DNA of 64,000 nt from Acidimicrobiales bacterium (GTDB taxonomy: Bacteria; Actinomycetota; Acidimicrobiia; Acidimicrobiales; Acidimicrobilacustridaceae): positions 54,923 to 118,922 of the forward strand of contig JAURMR010000037.1 of assembly GCA_030830565.1 (NCBI GenBank), given 5' to 3'. Shown here piece after piece: positions 39,945 to 48,230 of this stretch; position 1 is the stretch's first letter; each line of letters begins with the position of its first letter. A model generated the notes under the pieces. That model was not told where the DNA came from and did no database searches. It worked only from the letters and a program-made list of their open reading frames with translations. The position numbers and the translations under genes are program-made.

Positions 39945-41750
39945 TCAGTTCGACGCCCGTTCGGCTTCATCGGCCAGTTCGAGCCATTTCTCTTCTGCGG
40001 CATCGAGATCGGTAAGGACGGCGGTTAATTCGCCGCCCATACGTGTGAGTTCGACGTGATCTCCGCCGACAGCGAGTTCCGCCACTTTGTGCTCGAGGCG
40101 GTCCTTTGCCTTTGTCAGGCGCTTGATCTCCTTCTCAAGGTCCTTGATGAGAAAGCGCAAGGTGCTGGGAGATCGAGTTGTCGGCTTTTCGGCGCTCGCC
40201 ACGTTCGAGTTCTTCGATTTCGCAGGTTTTGAGGTGCCCGTCGAACTCGCAGACGATTTCCGGGGATCAGCGATTCGGCCGCGAACCATCGAGGAGCGGC
40301 GCTGCTCCTCCCATGCGGCGTAACCACCAGGTCGGCGGGAAGGCGTGGCTATGCCATCCATCACGATGACATCGGCAACGGTTCGCTCCAGAAATGCTCG
40401 ATCGTGGCTCACCACGATGAGGGCGCCGGGCCAATCGTCGAGGAACTCTTCCAGAACGCGCAACGTGTCGAGGTCGAGATCGTTGGTGGGCTCGTCAAGA
40501 AGTAGGACGTTTGGTTTCTGCGCAAGTACGAGCAGAAGTTGAAGGCGTCGGCGCTCACCGCCTGACAGAAGTTCGATTGGCGCCCACTGCGCGTCGCCAT
40601 CGAACCAGAACGATTCGAGAAGGGCGGCATCTTGCCAGTCGGGTTCGCGGCGTCCGCCTGTGATTGCTTCGCGAACTCGTTGACGCGGATCAAGATCAAC
40701 GCCGATCTGGTCGTAGTAGCCAATGCGAACCGTTGAACCAACGTCGATTGTTCCCGCTGTCGGTGAACGTCGTCCCGCAATGAGGTCGAGCAGGGTTGAC
40801 TTTCCTGCACCGTTCGGGCCAACAAGGCCGAGTCGCTCACGATTGTCAAGCATGAGTTCGACATCTCGAAACAGCGGAGGTGCGCCGTCATGGTTGAACG
40901 ACACGTCGGTGAGTTCAACCACTTTGTCGCCGAGGCGTGGGGTTCCAAACCAAAGGTCGGGGATGCCCGACCGAGCAGCAGGTTCTGCGCGAGTCTCAAT
41001 GAGAGTCGTCGCTGCATCAATGCGCGCTTTTGGTTTGCTTGTTCGTGCCGGTGCGCCGCGGCGAAGCCACGCAAGTTCTTTGCGCGCAAGGTTCTTGCGC
41101 GTCGCTTCTTGAGTGACGGCTTGTTCTTCGCGCAAGGCGCGACCTTCGAGGTAGCCGGCGTAGCCGCCGTCGTGGAGATACGACCGACCCCGGTCGAGTT
41201 CGAGCACCCGATTTGTGACGCGATCAAGAACGTGGCGGTCATGAGTGACGAGAACGAGGCTGCCTCGATAACTATCGAGGCGATCTTCAAGCCAAGCGAT
41301 TGCATCGATGTCGAGATGGTTTGTTGGTTCGTCGAGAATCAATAGGTCGCTTGGGGCGACGAGTGCGCGAGCGAGTGCGACTCGCTTGGCTTGACCTCCC
41401 GATAAATGACCGGTGTCGGCGTTCGTGAGAGACGCCATTCCGAGATGGTCAAGGACTGCTGCAGCTTCCCAGTCGCGTTCAGCGACGACTTCGACGGCGG
41501 CAAGAACTGTGCCGGTTGGCAGGACCGGACGCTGGGGGAGCGTGGCGATACGAACGTCTCGACCCCTCCGAACTGCCCCAGACTCCGGCTCAACTTCTCC
41601 GGTGAGGACAGAAAGCAGTGTGGACTTTCCTGTTCCGTTCAGTCCGACGATCCCGAGCCTGTCGCCCGTGGAAAGGGTCAGCGAGACGTCGGTGAACAGT
41701 GGGCGACCGGGACGGGTCATAGTCACTCGGTCGACATCCACACAGATCAT
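39945..41750 (-). CDS. ABC-F family ATPase
   Basis: A 601-residue soluble protein with two ABC domains and no membrane segments. Domain 1 has GLNGTGKSTLL, HLSGGQAKRVALARAL and LLILDEPTNHLD; domain 2 has GPNGAGKSTLL, LSGGERRRLQLLL and VLLLDEPTNDLD. Between them is the P-site-tRNA interaction motif linker. A Lys-rich C-terminal coiled coil (DLEKEIKRLTKAKDRLEHKV and following) resembles Uup. ABC-F proteins act on ribosomes or stalled translation, or give antibiotic protection. Two ATGs are possible (41756 and 41750); the second is chosen because it lies seven bases after TAGCCT (41758-41763). Confidence 0.93.
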   Translation of the reverse strand: MICVDVDRVTMTRPGRPLFTDVSLTLSTGDRLGIVGLNGTGKSTLLSVLTGEVEPESGAVRRGRDVRIATLPQRPVLPTGTVLAAVEVVAERDWEAAAVLDHLGMASLTNADTGHLSGGQAKRVALARALVAPSDLLILDEPTNHLDIDAIAWLEDRLDSYRGSLVLVTHDRHVLDRVTNRVLELDRGRSYLHDGGYAGYLEGRALREEQAVTQEATRKNLARKELAWLRRGAPARTSKPKARIDAATTLIETRAEPAARSGIPDLWFGTPRLGDKVVELTDVSFNHDGAPPLFRDVELMLDNRERLGLVGPNGAGKSTLLDLIAGRRSPTAGTIDVGSTVRIGYYDQIGVDLDPRQRVREAITGGRREPDWQDAALLESFWFDGDAQWAPIELLSGGERRRLQLLLVLAQKPNVLLLDEPTNDLDLDTLRVLEEFLDDWPGALIVVSHDRAFLERTVADVIVMDGIATPSRRPGGYAAWEEQRRSSMVRGRIADPRKSSASSTGTSKPAKSKNSNVASAEKPTTRSPSTLRFLIKDLEKEIKRLTKAKDRLEHKVAELAVGGDHVELTRMGGELTAVLTDLDAAEEKWLELADEAERASN

Positions 41751-41858
41751 TGCCATCAGGCTACGACCAGTCGACGACCCCGCCGTCCCTCTGTTGTGGT
41801 TCGGGTCGGTACGAGTAGCGTTTCACGGGTTCCATCGGGGGGATGGACCGCACACGAC

Positions 41859-43127
41859 ATGACTGATTCCTCTTCGACCACTCTTACTCCGACTGAGCCA
41901 GCGAAAGCACGGGCCCTGACGCGCTTGCGCGATCGGAAAAGCGATCCGTCGATTGAACGTCAACCATGGACCGACCACTGGTGGTCGCCGCTTGTGATCT
42001 TTGTGTCGGTCGGGGTGCTCGTTTGGATTGCGATTTGGTTCGGCAATAACCATCTCGCGCACGATTCATTTTTTCCGTATCGCGAGGCAGTTGGGGACAC
42101 CTGGTTCGGTGGCTTCGCTCGTTGGGATGCCGAGTGGTACCGGACGATTGTCCGAGAGGGCTATGTCTATTACCCGGGCGTGCAGTCGTCGGTTGCCTTT
42201 TGGCCGACCTATCCCATCGTCGTAAGTCTCTTTAGCTGGGCATTTCCAAGCATCTACATCACTGGAACTTTTGTGACTGTGTGTGGCGGAGCAACTGCAG
42301 TTGTTCTGTTGCGCAAATGGGCAAAGGTCTTTGTTCCGAACAGTGTTGCCATTACAGCGGTTGCGTTGCTGTGCGTCTTTCCTTACAGCTGGTATCTCTA
42401 CGGCGTTGTGTATTCCGACGCGTTGTTCGTTGCAACGGCCATAGGCGCGTTCTATCTCGTCGAACGCGATCGATATTTCTGGGCGGGCATGGTTGGAATC
42501 ATGGCGACAGCAGGTCGTCCCGCCGGTTTGGTGGTGGCATTTGCGCTCGTTCTGCGCGTGATCGAGCGCCGGAATCTGGCAAAGGGAGCGAAGGGCCTTC
42601 GTGAACTTTTCAACCCCCGAACGCTCACAAGATCTGATGCACCGATCTTCCTTTCGTGGCTAGGTGTTGGTGCATGGTGCGCTTTCCTTTGGGTCAAATT
42701 CGGCGATCCGCTGTTATTCGCTTCGATTGAGGCGAGTAAAGGTTGGGATCAAGGGGCTGGTCCTTCAACATGGTTGAAGTTCCGCCTCATTGAGGAACTT
42801 CAGCATCGGCCGTTTGAATGGTCGACTATCGGTCACGTGGCCCATGGGCTCGTTGTTTTTGGTGCGCTCTTCCTCCTTCCACGTGTGAAGAAGCGATTCG
42901 GCTGGGCCTACACCGTCTACGCTTTGGGTCTCATTGCGTTGCCGCTGCTCGGCACAAAAGATTTCTTTGGGGCCGGCCGCTATCTGCTTGGGACGTTCCC
43001 GTGCATCGTGATCGCCGCTGAACTCCTTGTTGCCCGTCCGAAACTTCGAGCGGTGATCCTGCCGGTCTCGCTTTTGGTGATGCTGGCGTTTGCAGTGGGG
43101 TTCGGACGAGGTTCGTATATCTCCTGA
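41859..43127 (+). CDS. PIG-V/GPI-mannosyltransferase-like GT-C membrane protein
   Basis: A 422-residue membrane protein with about nine hydrophobic segments after a hydrophilic 45-residue N-terminus. The first loop carries ARWDAEWYRTIVREGYVYYP and VAFWPTYPIVV, the pattern of PIG-V-type GT-C mannosyltransferases that use polyprenyl-phosphate mannose; the WD pair is the likely catalytic site. It would glycosylate a lipid or protein on the outer face. The ATG at 41859 excludes 151 residues of the track ORF that lie antisense over the ABC-F gene. TAGCGT at about 41816 may be its -10. The acceptor is unknown. Confidence 0.87.
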   Translation: MTDSSSTTLTPTEPAKARALTRLRDRKSDPSIERQPWTDHWWSPLVIFVSVGVLVWIAIWFGNNHLAHDSFFPYREAVGDTWFGGFARWDAEWYRTIVREGYVYYPGVQSSVAFWPTYPIVVSLFSWAFPSIYITGTFVTVCGGATAVVLLRKWAKVFVPNSVAITAVALLCVFPYSWYLYGVVYSDALFVATAIGAFYLVERDRYFWAGMVGIMATAGRPAGLVVAFALVLRVIERRNLAKGAKGLRELFNPRTLTRSDAPIFLSWLGVGAWCAFLWVKFGDPLLFASIEASKGWDQGAGPSTWLKFRLIEELQHRPFEWSTIGHVAHGLVVFGALFLLPRVKKRFGWAYTVYALGLIALPLLGTKDFFGAGRYLLGTFPCIVIAAELLVARPKLRAVILPVSLLVMLAFAVGFGRGSYIS

Positions 43128-43152
43128 CCCGATCTTGGTCACTCCCCGTTTT

Positions 43153-43170
43153 CGCCTCTGAAGCGAGGCG
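43153..43170 (+). terminator. Short hairpin after PIG-V gene
   Basis: CGCCTC and GAGGCG form a 6-bp stem with a 6-base loop 25 bases past the stop codon. It is a modest terminator candidate. Confidence 0.4.
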
Positions 43171-43206
43171 CGAGTGTCGCAGACCGGTAGCGTTCGGGGC
43201 CGGTGC

Positions 43207-43230
43207 CGGGAGAACCCGGCAGTTCTCCCG
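43207..43230 (+). promoter_or_regulatory. 9-bp inverted repeat upstream of the NfuA-like gene
   Basis: CGGGAGAAC and GTTCTCCCG are perfect inverted repeats with a six-base spacer, ending five bases before the ribosome site. It may be an operator or a leader hairpin. Confidence 0.45.
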
Positions 43231-43241
43231 CAGAGGTTCCG

Positions 43242-43898
43242 ATGTCCGATCTCACTTCCGCAACATCTGACGATGCGTCGTCGACAAGCGACTACGTCCT
43301 CACGATTGCTCCCGAAGCTCTTGAGCAGGTGCTCGGAATTCGCGATACCGAAGAAGATCCGGGTGCAATTGCCCTTCGAGTTGAAATCGTGGGAGTCAAA
43401 GGCACCGACTACGACTACGACCTTGGTTGGGCGAATGTCTCTGAGCTCGACGCTGAAGATGATCTCTCTGTGCAGGACGGACTCAGTGTGGTTGTCGCCG
43501 CGAACAGCGTCGAGAACATGCGTGGCGCAGTACTCGACCTTCCTCGTTCAGCGGGGCAGGGCGGCTTTGTCATCAAGAATCCGAATCGCCCTGCACCGGT
43601 GAACCCTCTTGACGGTCGAGACATCGAACTCACCGGCGAGATTCCCGACAAGGTCACGCAACTGCTTGAAGAAGTAATTAACCCGGGATTGGCCCAGCAT
43701 GGTGGTTTCGCCGCGCTTGTCGGCGTTGAGAACACCACGGTGTTCCTGACAATGGGTGGCGGCTGCCAGGGCTGTGCCATGAGCGCGGCCACGTTGCGTG
43801 AAGGCATCACCACCTCGATCCACGACGCCATCCCCGAGGTCACTGAAGTCATCGACGTCACCGATCACAACGCTGGCGACAACCCCTTCTATACCTGA
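43242..43898 (+). CDS. NfuA-like Fe-S cluster carrier (HesB-like plus NifU C-terminal domain)
   Basis: A 218-residue protein. The N-terminal half (YVLTIAPEALEQVLGIRDTE and on) has the A-type/HesB-like fold but without the usual three cysteines. The C-terminal NifU domain has the CxxC cluster site MGGGCQGCAMSAATL. This is the NfuA arrangement: a degenerate A-type domain that guides delivery and a Nfu domain that binds a 4Fe-4S cluster at a dimer interface. AGAGG six bases before the ATG at 43242 sets the start. It is monocistronic and has a palindrome in its leader. Confidence 0.9.
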   Translation: MSDLTSATSDDASSTSDYVLTIAPEALEQVLGIRDTEEDPGAIALRVEIVGVKGTDYDYDLGWANVSELDAEDDLSVQDGLSVVVAANSVENMRGAVLDLPRSAGQGGFVIKNPNRPAPVNPLDGRDIELTGEIPDKVTQLLEEVINPGLAQHGGFAALVGVENTTVFLTMGGGCQGCAMSAATLREGITTSIHDAIPEVTEVIDVTDHNAGDNPFYT

Positions 43899-43950
43899 GC
43901 CATTGGAGGGGGTCACTGCGCCAGTTCGGCAGAAAAAACTCGCGAATTGG

Positions 43951-43980
43951 TTGCTCAGCAGTGTTAAGTACCTCTAGGGT
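43951..43980 (+). promoter_or_regulatory. Candidate promoter of the DUF35/thiolase operon
   Basis: TTGCTC (43951-43956) and TAGGGT (43975-43980) are 18 bases apart, in the 169-bp gap upstream of the operon. The following leader contains a palindrome and a strong ribosome site (GGAAAGGGAG). Confidence 0.45.
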
Positions 43981-44033
43981 CTCGGCACCGATCGGAGGGG
44001 GATCGAATGTCTCCCTCTGCGGACAGATCAACG

Positions 44034-44048
44034 ATCTGCACAAGACCT
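44034..44048 (+). promoter_or_regulatory. Palindromic operator candidate CAGATC-N3-GATCTG
   Basis: A perfect 15-bp palindrome (6-bp arms, AAC centre) sits between the candidate promoter and the ribosome site of the DUF35 gene. Its form fits a dimeric MarR or TetR-type repressor. A MarR gene is four genes downstream. Confidence 0.5.
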
Positions 44049-44067
44049 GAAAAAGGAAAGGGAGAAG

Positions 44068-45090
44068 ATGGCTGACACTGTCCAAGAGTTCGTCTTCAAT
44101 CTGACGTTCCCGTTTTCGAGGACGTTGGGTTCGACGCTCAGCACGTTCAGCTCAGCGCTGGCGCAGGGCCAGATCATCGGTGTTCGCACCGGTGGTCGAG
44201 TTATTGCACCACCGCTTGAGTACGACCCTGATACCGCTGCCGATTCGGGCACGGATTGGGTGTGCGTTGGTCCCAAGGGAACCGTGTCCTCATGGACATG
44301 GGTACCTGAACCGACCAACTTGCATCCCCTTGACCACGCGTTCGGTTTCGCGTTCATCACCCTTGATGGTGCTGACACGCCGATGATTCACGTCGTCGAC
44401 GCTGGTTCAGAGAGTGCAATGTCGGCTGGCATGCGCGTCGAAGCCAGATTCAAGGATCCGGCCGACTGTGTCGGTCGCATCGACGACATCATCGCTTTCG
44501 TTCCCGCCTCAGATCCTTCGCCGAGCGAAGGTGCGGGCGAACCGTTCGAAGCTCCGGCAGAGAACGAAATCACGGAGATGGATGCATTTTGCGATCTCCA
44601 ATATGTCGACAACGCGTCTCCGACCACGCTCATGTGGGCAAAGGCCCTCATGGAAGGTCGACTCATCGGACAGAAGTGTCCGCAGTGCGCCCGAACCATC
44701 GTGGGACCACGAGGCATGTGCAGTGTCTGTGCAATTGAGCTTGATGAGAGCCATATCGTCGAGGTCCCCGGCCGCGGTGTGGTGTCGAACTTCACCGTTG
44801 TGACGCCGACTCCGTATCCCGGTCAAACCGAGACCGAGCCGTTCGCTCGTTGCTCGATCCTTCTTGACGGCGCTGATGCTGTTATCGCTCAGCAGGAAAT
44901 TCTCGAAGTTCCGGTTTCCGAACTTCGCGTTGGCATTCACGTTGAAGTTGTCTGGGCGCCCGAGAACGAGCGTTCCGCCGCAGATATCGATAACCGCAGT
45001 CGTGGAAGCGGTGGCGACATCATCGTCGGCTGGCGTACCACCGGAGAGCCGGATGAACCGGCTGATCGCTACTTGGATCGGATGATGTGA
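44068..45090 (+). CDS. Tandem DUF35 (OB-fold, zinc ribbon) acyl-CoA-associated protein
   Basis: A 340-residue protein with two DUF35-type modules. The first (about 30-160) has the OB-fold-like GTVSSWTWVPEP and a hot-dog/OB beta pattern but no zinc cysteines. The second (about 185-320) has a complete zinc ribbon (C204, C207, C218, C221 in CPQCARTIVGPRGMCSVC) and the following OB motif GRGVVSNFTVVTPTPYPGQ. DUF35 proteins pair with thiolase-like enzymes; in steroid side-chain degradation the DUF35 part of ChsH2 activates the aldolase Ltp2. Here the stop overlaps the first thiolase-like gene (TGATG). GGGAG upstream of the ATG sets the start. The double module may serve the two thiolase-like partners. 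Confidence 0.88.
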   Translation: MADTVQEFVFNLTFPFSRTLGSTLSTFSSALAQGQIIGVRTGGRVIAPPLEYDPDTAADSGTDWVCVGPKGTVSSWTWVPEPTNLHPLDHAFGFAFITLDGADTPMIHVVDAGSESAMSAGMRVEARFKDPADCVGRIDDIIAFVPASDPSPSEGAGEPFEAPAENEITEMDAFCDLQYVDNASPTTLMWAKALMEGRLIGQKCPQCARTIVGPRGMCSVCAIELDESHIVEVPGRGVVSNFTVVTPTPYPGQTETEPFARCSILLDGADAVIAQQEILEVPVSELRVGIHVEVVWAPENERSAADIDNRSRGSGGDIIVGWRTTGEPDEPADRYLDRMM

Positions 45091-46160
45091 TGGCACCTTC
45101 AGAAAATGACATTGCAATCGTCGGGTTTGCACAGTTGCCGCCCGAACGGCGAACGAATCTGACGGAATCAGACTTGGTTTTGCGCTCCACTCGCGAAGTG
45201 ATTGCGCAGGTTGGAATCGACAAGTCGGAGATCGGCTTCACGGTCTCGGGTTCTTGCGATTACTTGTCGGGCCAGGGATTCTCATTTGTGCAGAACACCG
45301 ATGCCTACGGCATGGTTCCTGCCATCAACGAGTCGCACGTCGAGATGGACGGTGCGTGGGCGATGTACGAGGCCTACGTTCGACTTCTTCAGGGCGACAT
45401 CGACATCGCGATGGCCGTTGGTGTTGGAAAGAACTCCAACTCTGATCCATCGACGTTGTTCACCGTGGAGTTCGACCCGTACTACCTCACCCCGTTGGGT
45501 ACCGACACTTGGACCTTGGCCGCACTGCAAGCACGTGCGCTCATTGATTCGGGTAAGGCCACCGAGCGGGACTTCGCTGAGGTCGTCGTTCGAAACCGCG
45601 CCAACGCCAAGTCGAACCCGTTTGCACAGGTGAAGGGCGACTATTCAGTCGACGAACTACTCGCAGCTGACTATGTGCGCAACCCGTTGCGCCGTCACGA
45701 CCTGCCGCCGACAACGGATCAGGCTGCTGCGGTCATCCTTGCTCGCGGTAAGCGTGCCTATGACTTGTGTGAACGTCCGGCGTGGATCACGGGTATCGAT
45801 CATCGCATCGAGGCGCATTTGCCGACGGTTCGCAAAGACATCACCACCTCGGTCTCAACCCGCCTTGCTGCCGAGGCAGCGGGTGCAGGGAAGGGCCCGA
45901 TTGATGTCGCTGAGATCCATGCGCCATTCAGTTTCCAAGAGTTGATTCTTCGTGAATCGCTGGGTCTTGATGGTTCCACGGAGGTCAACCCCTCCGGTGG
46001 TGCACTTGCGGCTCACTCTGTTATGACCGTCGGCCTCATCCGCGTGGGTGAAGCGGCAAATCAGATCATCAAGAACGGCAAGAATCGTGCGTTGGCTCAC
46101 ACCACGTCCGGACCTTGCCTTCAGCAGAATCTCGTCTGCGTCCTGGAAGGTGACCAATGA
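45090..46160 (+). CDS. Thiolase-like (lipid-transfer/SCP-x type) protein 1, catalytic Cys absent
   Basis: A 356-residue thiolase-fold protein of the non-decarboxylating lipid-transfer type. The N-terminal nucleophile position, normally in a CxSG motif, reads INESHVEMDGAWAMYEA with no Cys. The C-terminal half keeps VAEIHAPFSFQEL and GGALAAHSVMTVGLIRVGEA. Loss of the nucleophile is a property of Ltp2-like retro-aldolases. The ATG at 45090 overlaps the preceding stop and its own stop overlaps the next ATG. It probably forms a complex with the neighbouring thiolase-like protein and the DUF35 protein, acting on a CoA ester. The substrate is unknown. Confidence 0.85.
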   Translation: MAPSENDIAIVGFAQLPPERRTNLTESDLVLRSTREVIAQVGIDKSEIGFTVSGSCDYLSGQGFSFVQNTDAYGMVPAINESHVEMDGAWAMYEAYVRLLQGDIDIAMAVGVGKNSNSDPSTLFTVEFDPYYLTPLGTDTWTLAALQARALIDSGKATERDFAEVVVRNRANAKSNPFAQVKGDYSVDELLAADYVRNPLRRHDLPPTTDQAAAVILARGKRAYDLCERPAWITGIDHRIEAHLPTVRKDITTSVSTRLAAEAAGAGKGPIDVAEIHAPFSFQELILRESLGLDGSTEVNPSGGALAAHSVMTVGLIRVGEAANQIIKNGKNRALAHTTSGPCLQQNLVCVLEGDQ

Positions 46161-47314
46161 GCCATCAGCCTGTAGCAATCGTCGGTATCGGTCAGACACA
46201 TCACAAGCGCAAGCGCGCCGATGTTTCGATGGCCGGTCTTGTCCGCGAAGCCGCTCAGCGCGCGCTTGACGACGCCAACATGGACTGGGGCGATATCGAC
46301 GCCGTTGTTCTTGGTAAGGCCCCTGACTTTTTTGAGGGCGTCATGAAGCCCGAGATGTACCTTGCCGATGCGCTTGGTGCGGTGAACAAGCCGATGTTCC
46401 GAGTGCACACCGCTGGTTCAGTGGGTGGCTCGACGGGCATCGTTGGTTCACATCTCGTCTCAAGCGGCCGTCACAAGCGGGTGCTGTCGATCGCCTTCGA
46501 AAAGCAGTCAGAGGGCAACGCTCAGTTCGCTCTTGGCGGCGGTAAGGGTGCATCGATCGGAGCCGGTGGTGCATTCGCTCCATTCATTCGCGCTTACATC
46601 CAGCGTTCAGGAGCTCCTGAAGACATTGGGTGGATGGTTGCGGTGAAGGACCGTCTCAACGGTGCCAAGAACCCCTACGCCCACCTCAAGCTTGCCGACA
46701 TCACCATCGACAAGGTGAAGGAATCTCCGATGATGTGGGATCCGCTCCGTTTCTTGGAGTCATGTCCTTCGTCTGACGGTGCATGCGCAGTCATCTTCAC
46801 CGATGAAGATGGCGGCAAAGCTGCTTCGAAGCCTCCGGCATGGGTGCTCGCCACCGCAATGAAGTCGGAGCCGGGTTGGTACTCGGGTCGCGACGCGGTG
46901 AATCCGCAGGCCGCACATGCATGTGCACAGGAGATCTACAAGACGGTTGGTATCACCAATCCGCGCGAGCAGATCGACTGCGCCGAGCTGTATGTTCCGT
47001 TCTCTTGGTACGAGCCCATGTGGCTCGAAGCCCATGAGATCGCTGCGCCGGGCGAAGGCTGGAAGATGACGCAGTCGGGGGCCACGGCTCTCGACGGTGA
47101 CTTCCCGGTCAACATGTCTGGTGGCGTGCTTTCCTCGAACCCAATCGGTGCCTCCGGTCTTCTGCGTTTCGCTGAAGCCGCACTGCAGGTTCGTGGTCTT
47201 GCCGAAGACCATCAGGTTGGCGGAGCCAAGTTGGCAATCGCCCAGGCCTATGGCGCCAACGCCCAGTTCTTTGCGATGTGGGCAGTTGGTTCGTCACTCA
47301 ACCCGCTGGGCTGA
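46157..47314 (+). CDS. Thiolase-like (lipid-transfer/SCP-x type) protein 2, catalytic Cys absent
   Basis: A 385-residue thiolase-fold protein paralogous in type to the preceding one. The nucleophile position reads HTAGSVGGSTGIVGSHLV, with Ser/Gly where thiolases have the first Cys. The C-terminal Gly-rich motif is MSGGVLSSNPIGASGLLRFA, where thiolases have GGxxxxxHPxGxSG; the His is replaced by Asn. SCPSSDGACAVIF and IDCAELYVPFSWYEP are conserved middle elements. ATGA overlap couples it to thiolase-like 1, suggesting a heterodimer. A GC-rich hairpin ends the transcript. Confidence 0.85.
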   Translation: MSHQPVAIVGIGQTHHKRKRADVSMAGLVREAAQRALDDANMDWGDIDAVVLGKAPDFFEGVMKPEMYLADALGAVNKPMFRVHTAGSVGGSTGIVGSHLVSSGRHKRVLSIAFEKQSEGNAQFALGGGKGASIGAGGAFAPFIRAYIQRSGAPEDIGWMVAVKDRLNGAKNPYAHLKLADITIDKVKESPMMWDPLRFLESCPSSDGACAVIFTDEDGGKAASKPPAWVLATAMKSEPGWYSGRDAVNPQAAHACAQEIYKTVGITNPREQIDCAELYVPFSWYEPMWLEAHEIAAPGEGWKMTQSGATALDGDFPVNMSGGVLSSNPIGASGLLRFAEAALQVRGLAEDHQVGGAKLAIAQAYGANAQFFAMWAVGSSLNPLG

Positions 47315-47336
47315 GCTGACGTCATGTCATGTGTCG

Positions 47337-47361
47337 GAGGCGGCCCCTTGAGGGCCGCCTC
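47337..47361 (+). terminator. Terminator hairpin after thiolase-like genes
   Basis: GAGGCGGCCC and GGGCCGCCTC form a perfect 10-bp stem with a 5-base loop, 22 bases after the stop. It separates the DUF35/thiolase operon from the patatin operon. Confidence 0.75.
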
Positions 47362-47393
47362 TGTCGCGTAAAGATTGTGTGGAGGTTTGACCG

Positions 47394-48230
47394 ATGTCGA
47401 CAGCACTAGTGCTTGGCGGAGGTGGGGTAGCGGGCATCGCATGGGAGATTGGCGTTCTTGACGCGCTTGCACGCGCTGGTATCGACCTCACGAGTGCTGA
47501 TCGCATCATCGGCACATCGGCAGGCGCAGCAGTAGGAGCACAGCTGCGCACGGGCGAGTCCCTGGACTCGCTGTGTGCTCGCCAACTTGTTCCGGCAGAA
47601 CAAACCGCTGAACTTCAGGTCGAGAGTTCTCTTGATGCATTGATCGAACAGTTCGCTGCCTGTTTTGAGGGTGCTCCCGATGCGATTGAAGTGCGGCGGC
47701 GACTCGGTGCCGTTGCCTTAAGTGCGCCGACGGTCGACGAGGGCGCTCGACTCGCAGTGATTGAGTCACGACTCGCATCACATGAATGGTCGGATCGCGA
47801 ACTCTTGGTGACTGCCGTCGATGCTTTCACTGGCGAGTTCAAAGTATTCGACCGACATTCTGGTGTTCCGTTGGTGTCTGCAGTTGCCGCAAGTTGTGCG
47901 GTCCCGGGGATTTGGCCGCCAGTGACGATCGGCGAAACACGCTTCATCGATGGCGGTGTGCGAAGCGGGAGTAACGCCGATCTCGCCGAAGGGTGCGACA
48001 TCGTCGTGATGATTTCTCCGTTTGCTGGCGGGTTCGGTCCCACCGCCGACGTAGAAGCTGCGTCATTGCGAGAGCAGGGGGCAATCGTTGAGGTCATCGC
48101 TGCTGATGAATCCTCAACCGCAGCATTTGGAACCAATGTCCTTGATCCAGCGACGCGCGGTCCATCCCTTCGGGAAGGCCGTCGACAGGGCGCGAGCGAG
48201 GTCGAACGAATTGCAAAGGTGTGGCCATGA
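47394..48230 (+). CDS. Patatin-like phospholipase
   Basis: A 278-residue acyl hydrolase using a Ser-Asp dyad. The oxyanion loop is LGGGGVAGIAWEIGVL, the nucleophile elbow IIGTSAGAAVGAQ (G-x-S-x-G), and the Asp in FIDGGVRSGSNADLA. No signal peptide is visible, so it is probably cytosolic. GGAGG eight bases before the ATG sets the start. Its stop overlaps the MarR start (ATGA). Releasing fatty acids or esters to feed the acyl-CoA ligase downstream is a plausible role. Confidence 0.92.
   Translation: MSTALVLGGGGVAGIAWEIGVLDALARAGIDLTSADRIIGTSAGAAVGAQLRTGESLDSLCARQLVPAEQTAELQVESSLDALIEQFAACFEGAPDAIEVRRRLGAVALSAPTVDEGARLAVIESRLASHEWSDRELLVTAVDAFTGEFKVFDRHSGVPLVSAVAASCAVPGIWPPVTIGETRFIDGGVRSGSNADLAEGCDIVVMISPFAGGFGPTADVEAASLREQGAIVEVIAADESSTAAFGTNVLDPATRGPSLREGRRQGASEVERIAKVWP

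Noticed and set aside
40409-41305. 298-residue minus-strand ORF
   Set aside because: It is an alternate frame inside the ABC-F gene, which has full ABC motifs; the ORF has no family character.
41406-41858. 151-residue N-terminal extension of the PIG-V-like gene in the ORF track
   Set aside because: It overlaps the ABC-F start antisense and the family begins at the ATG at 41859.
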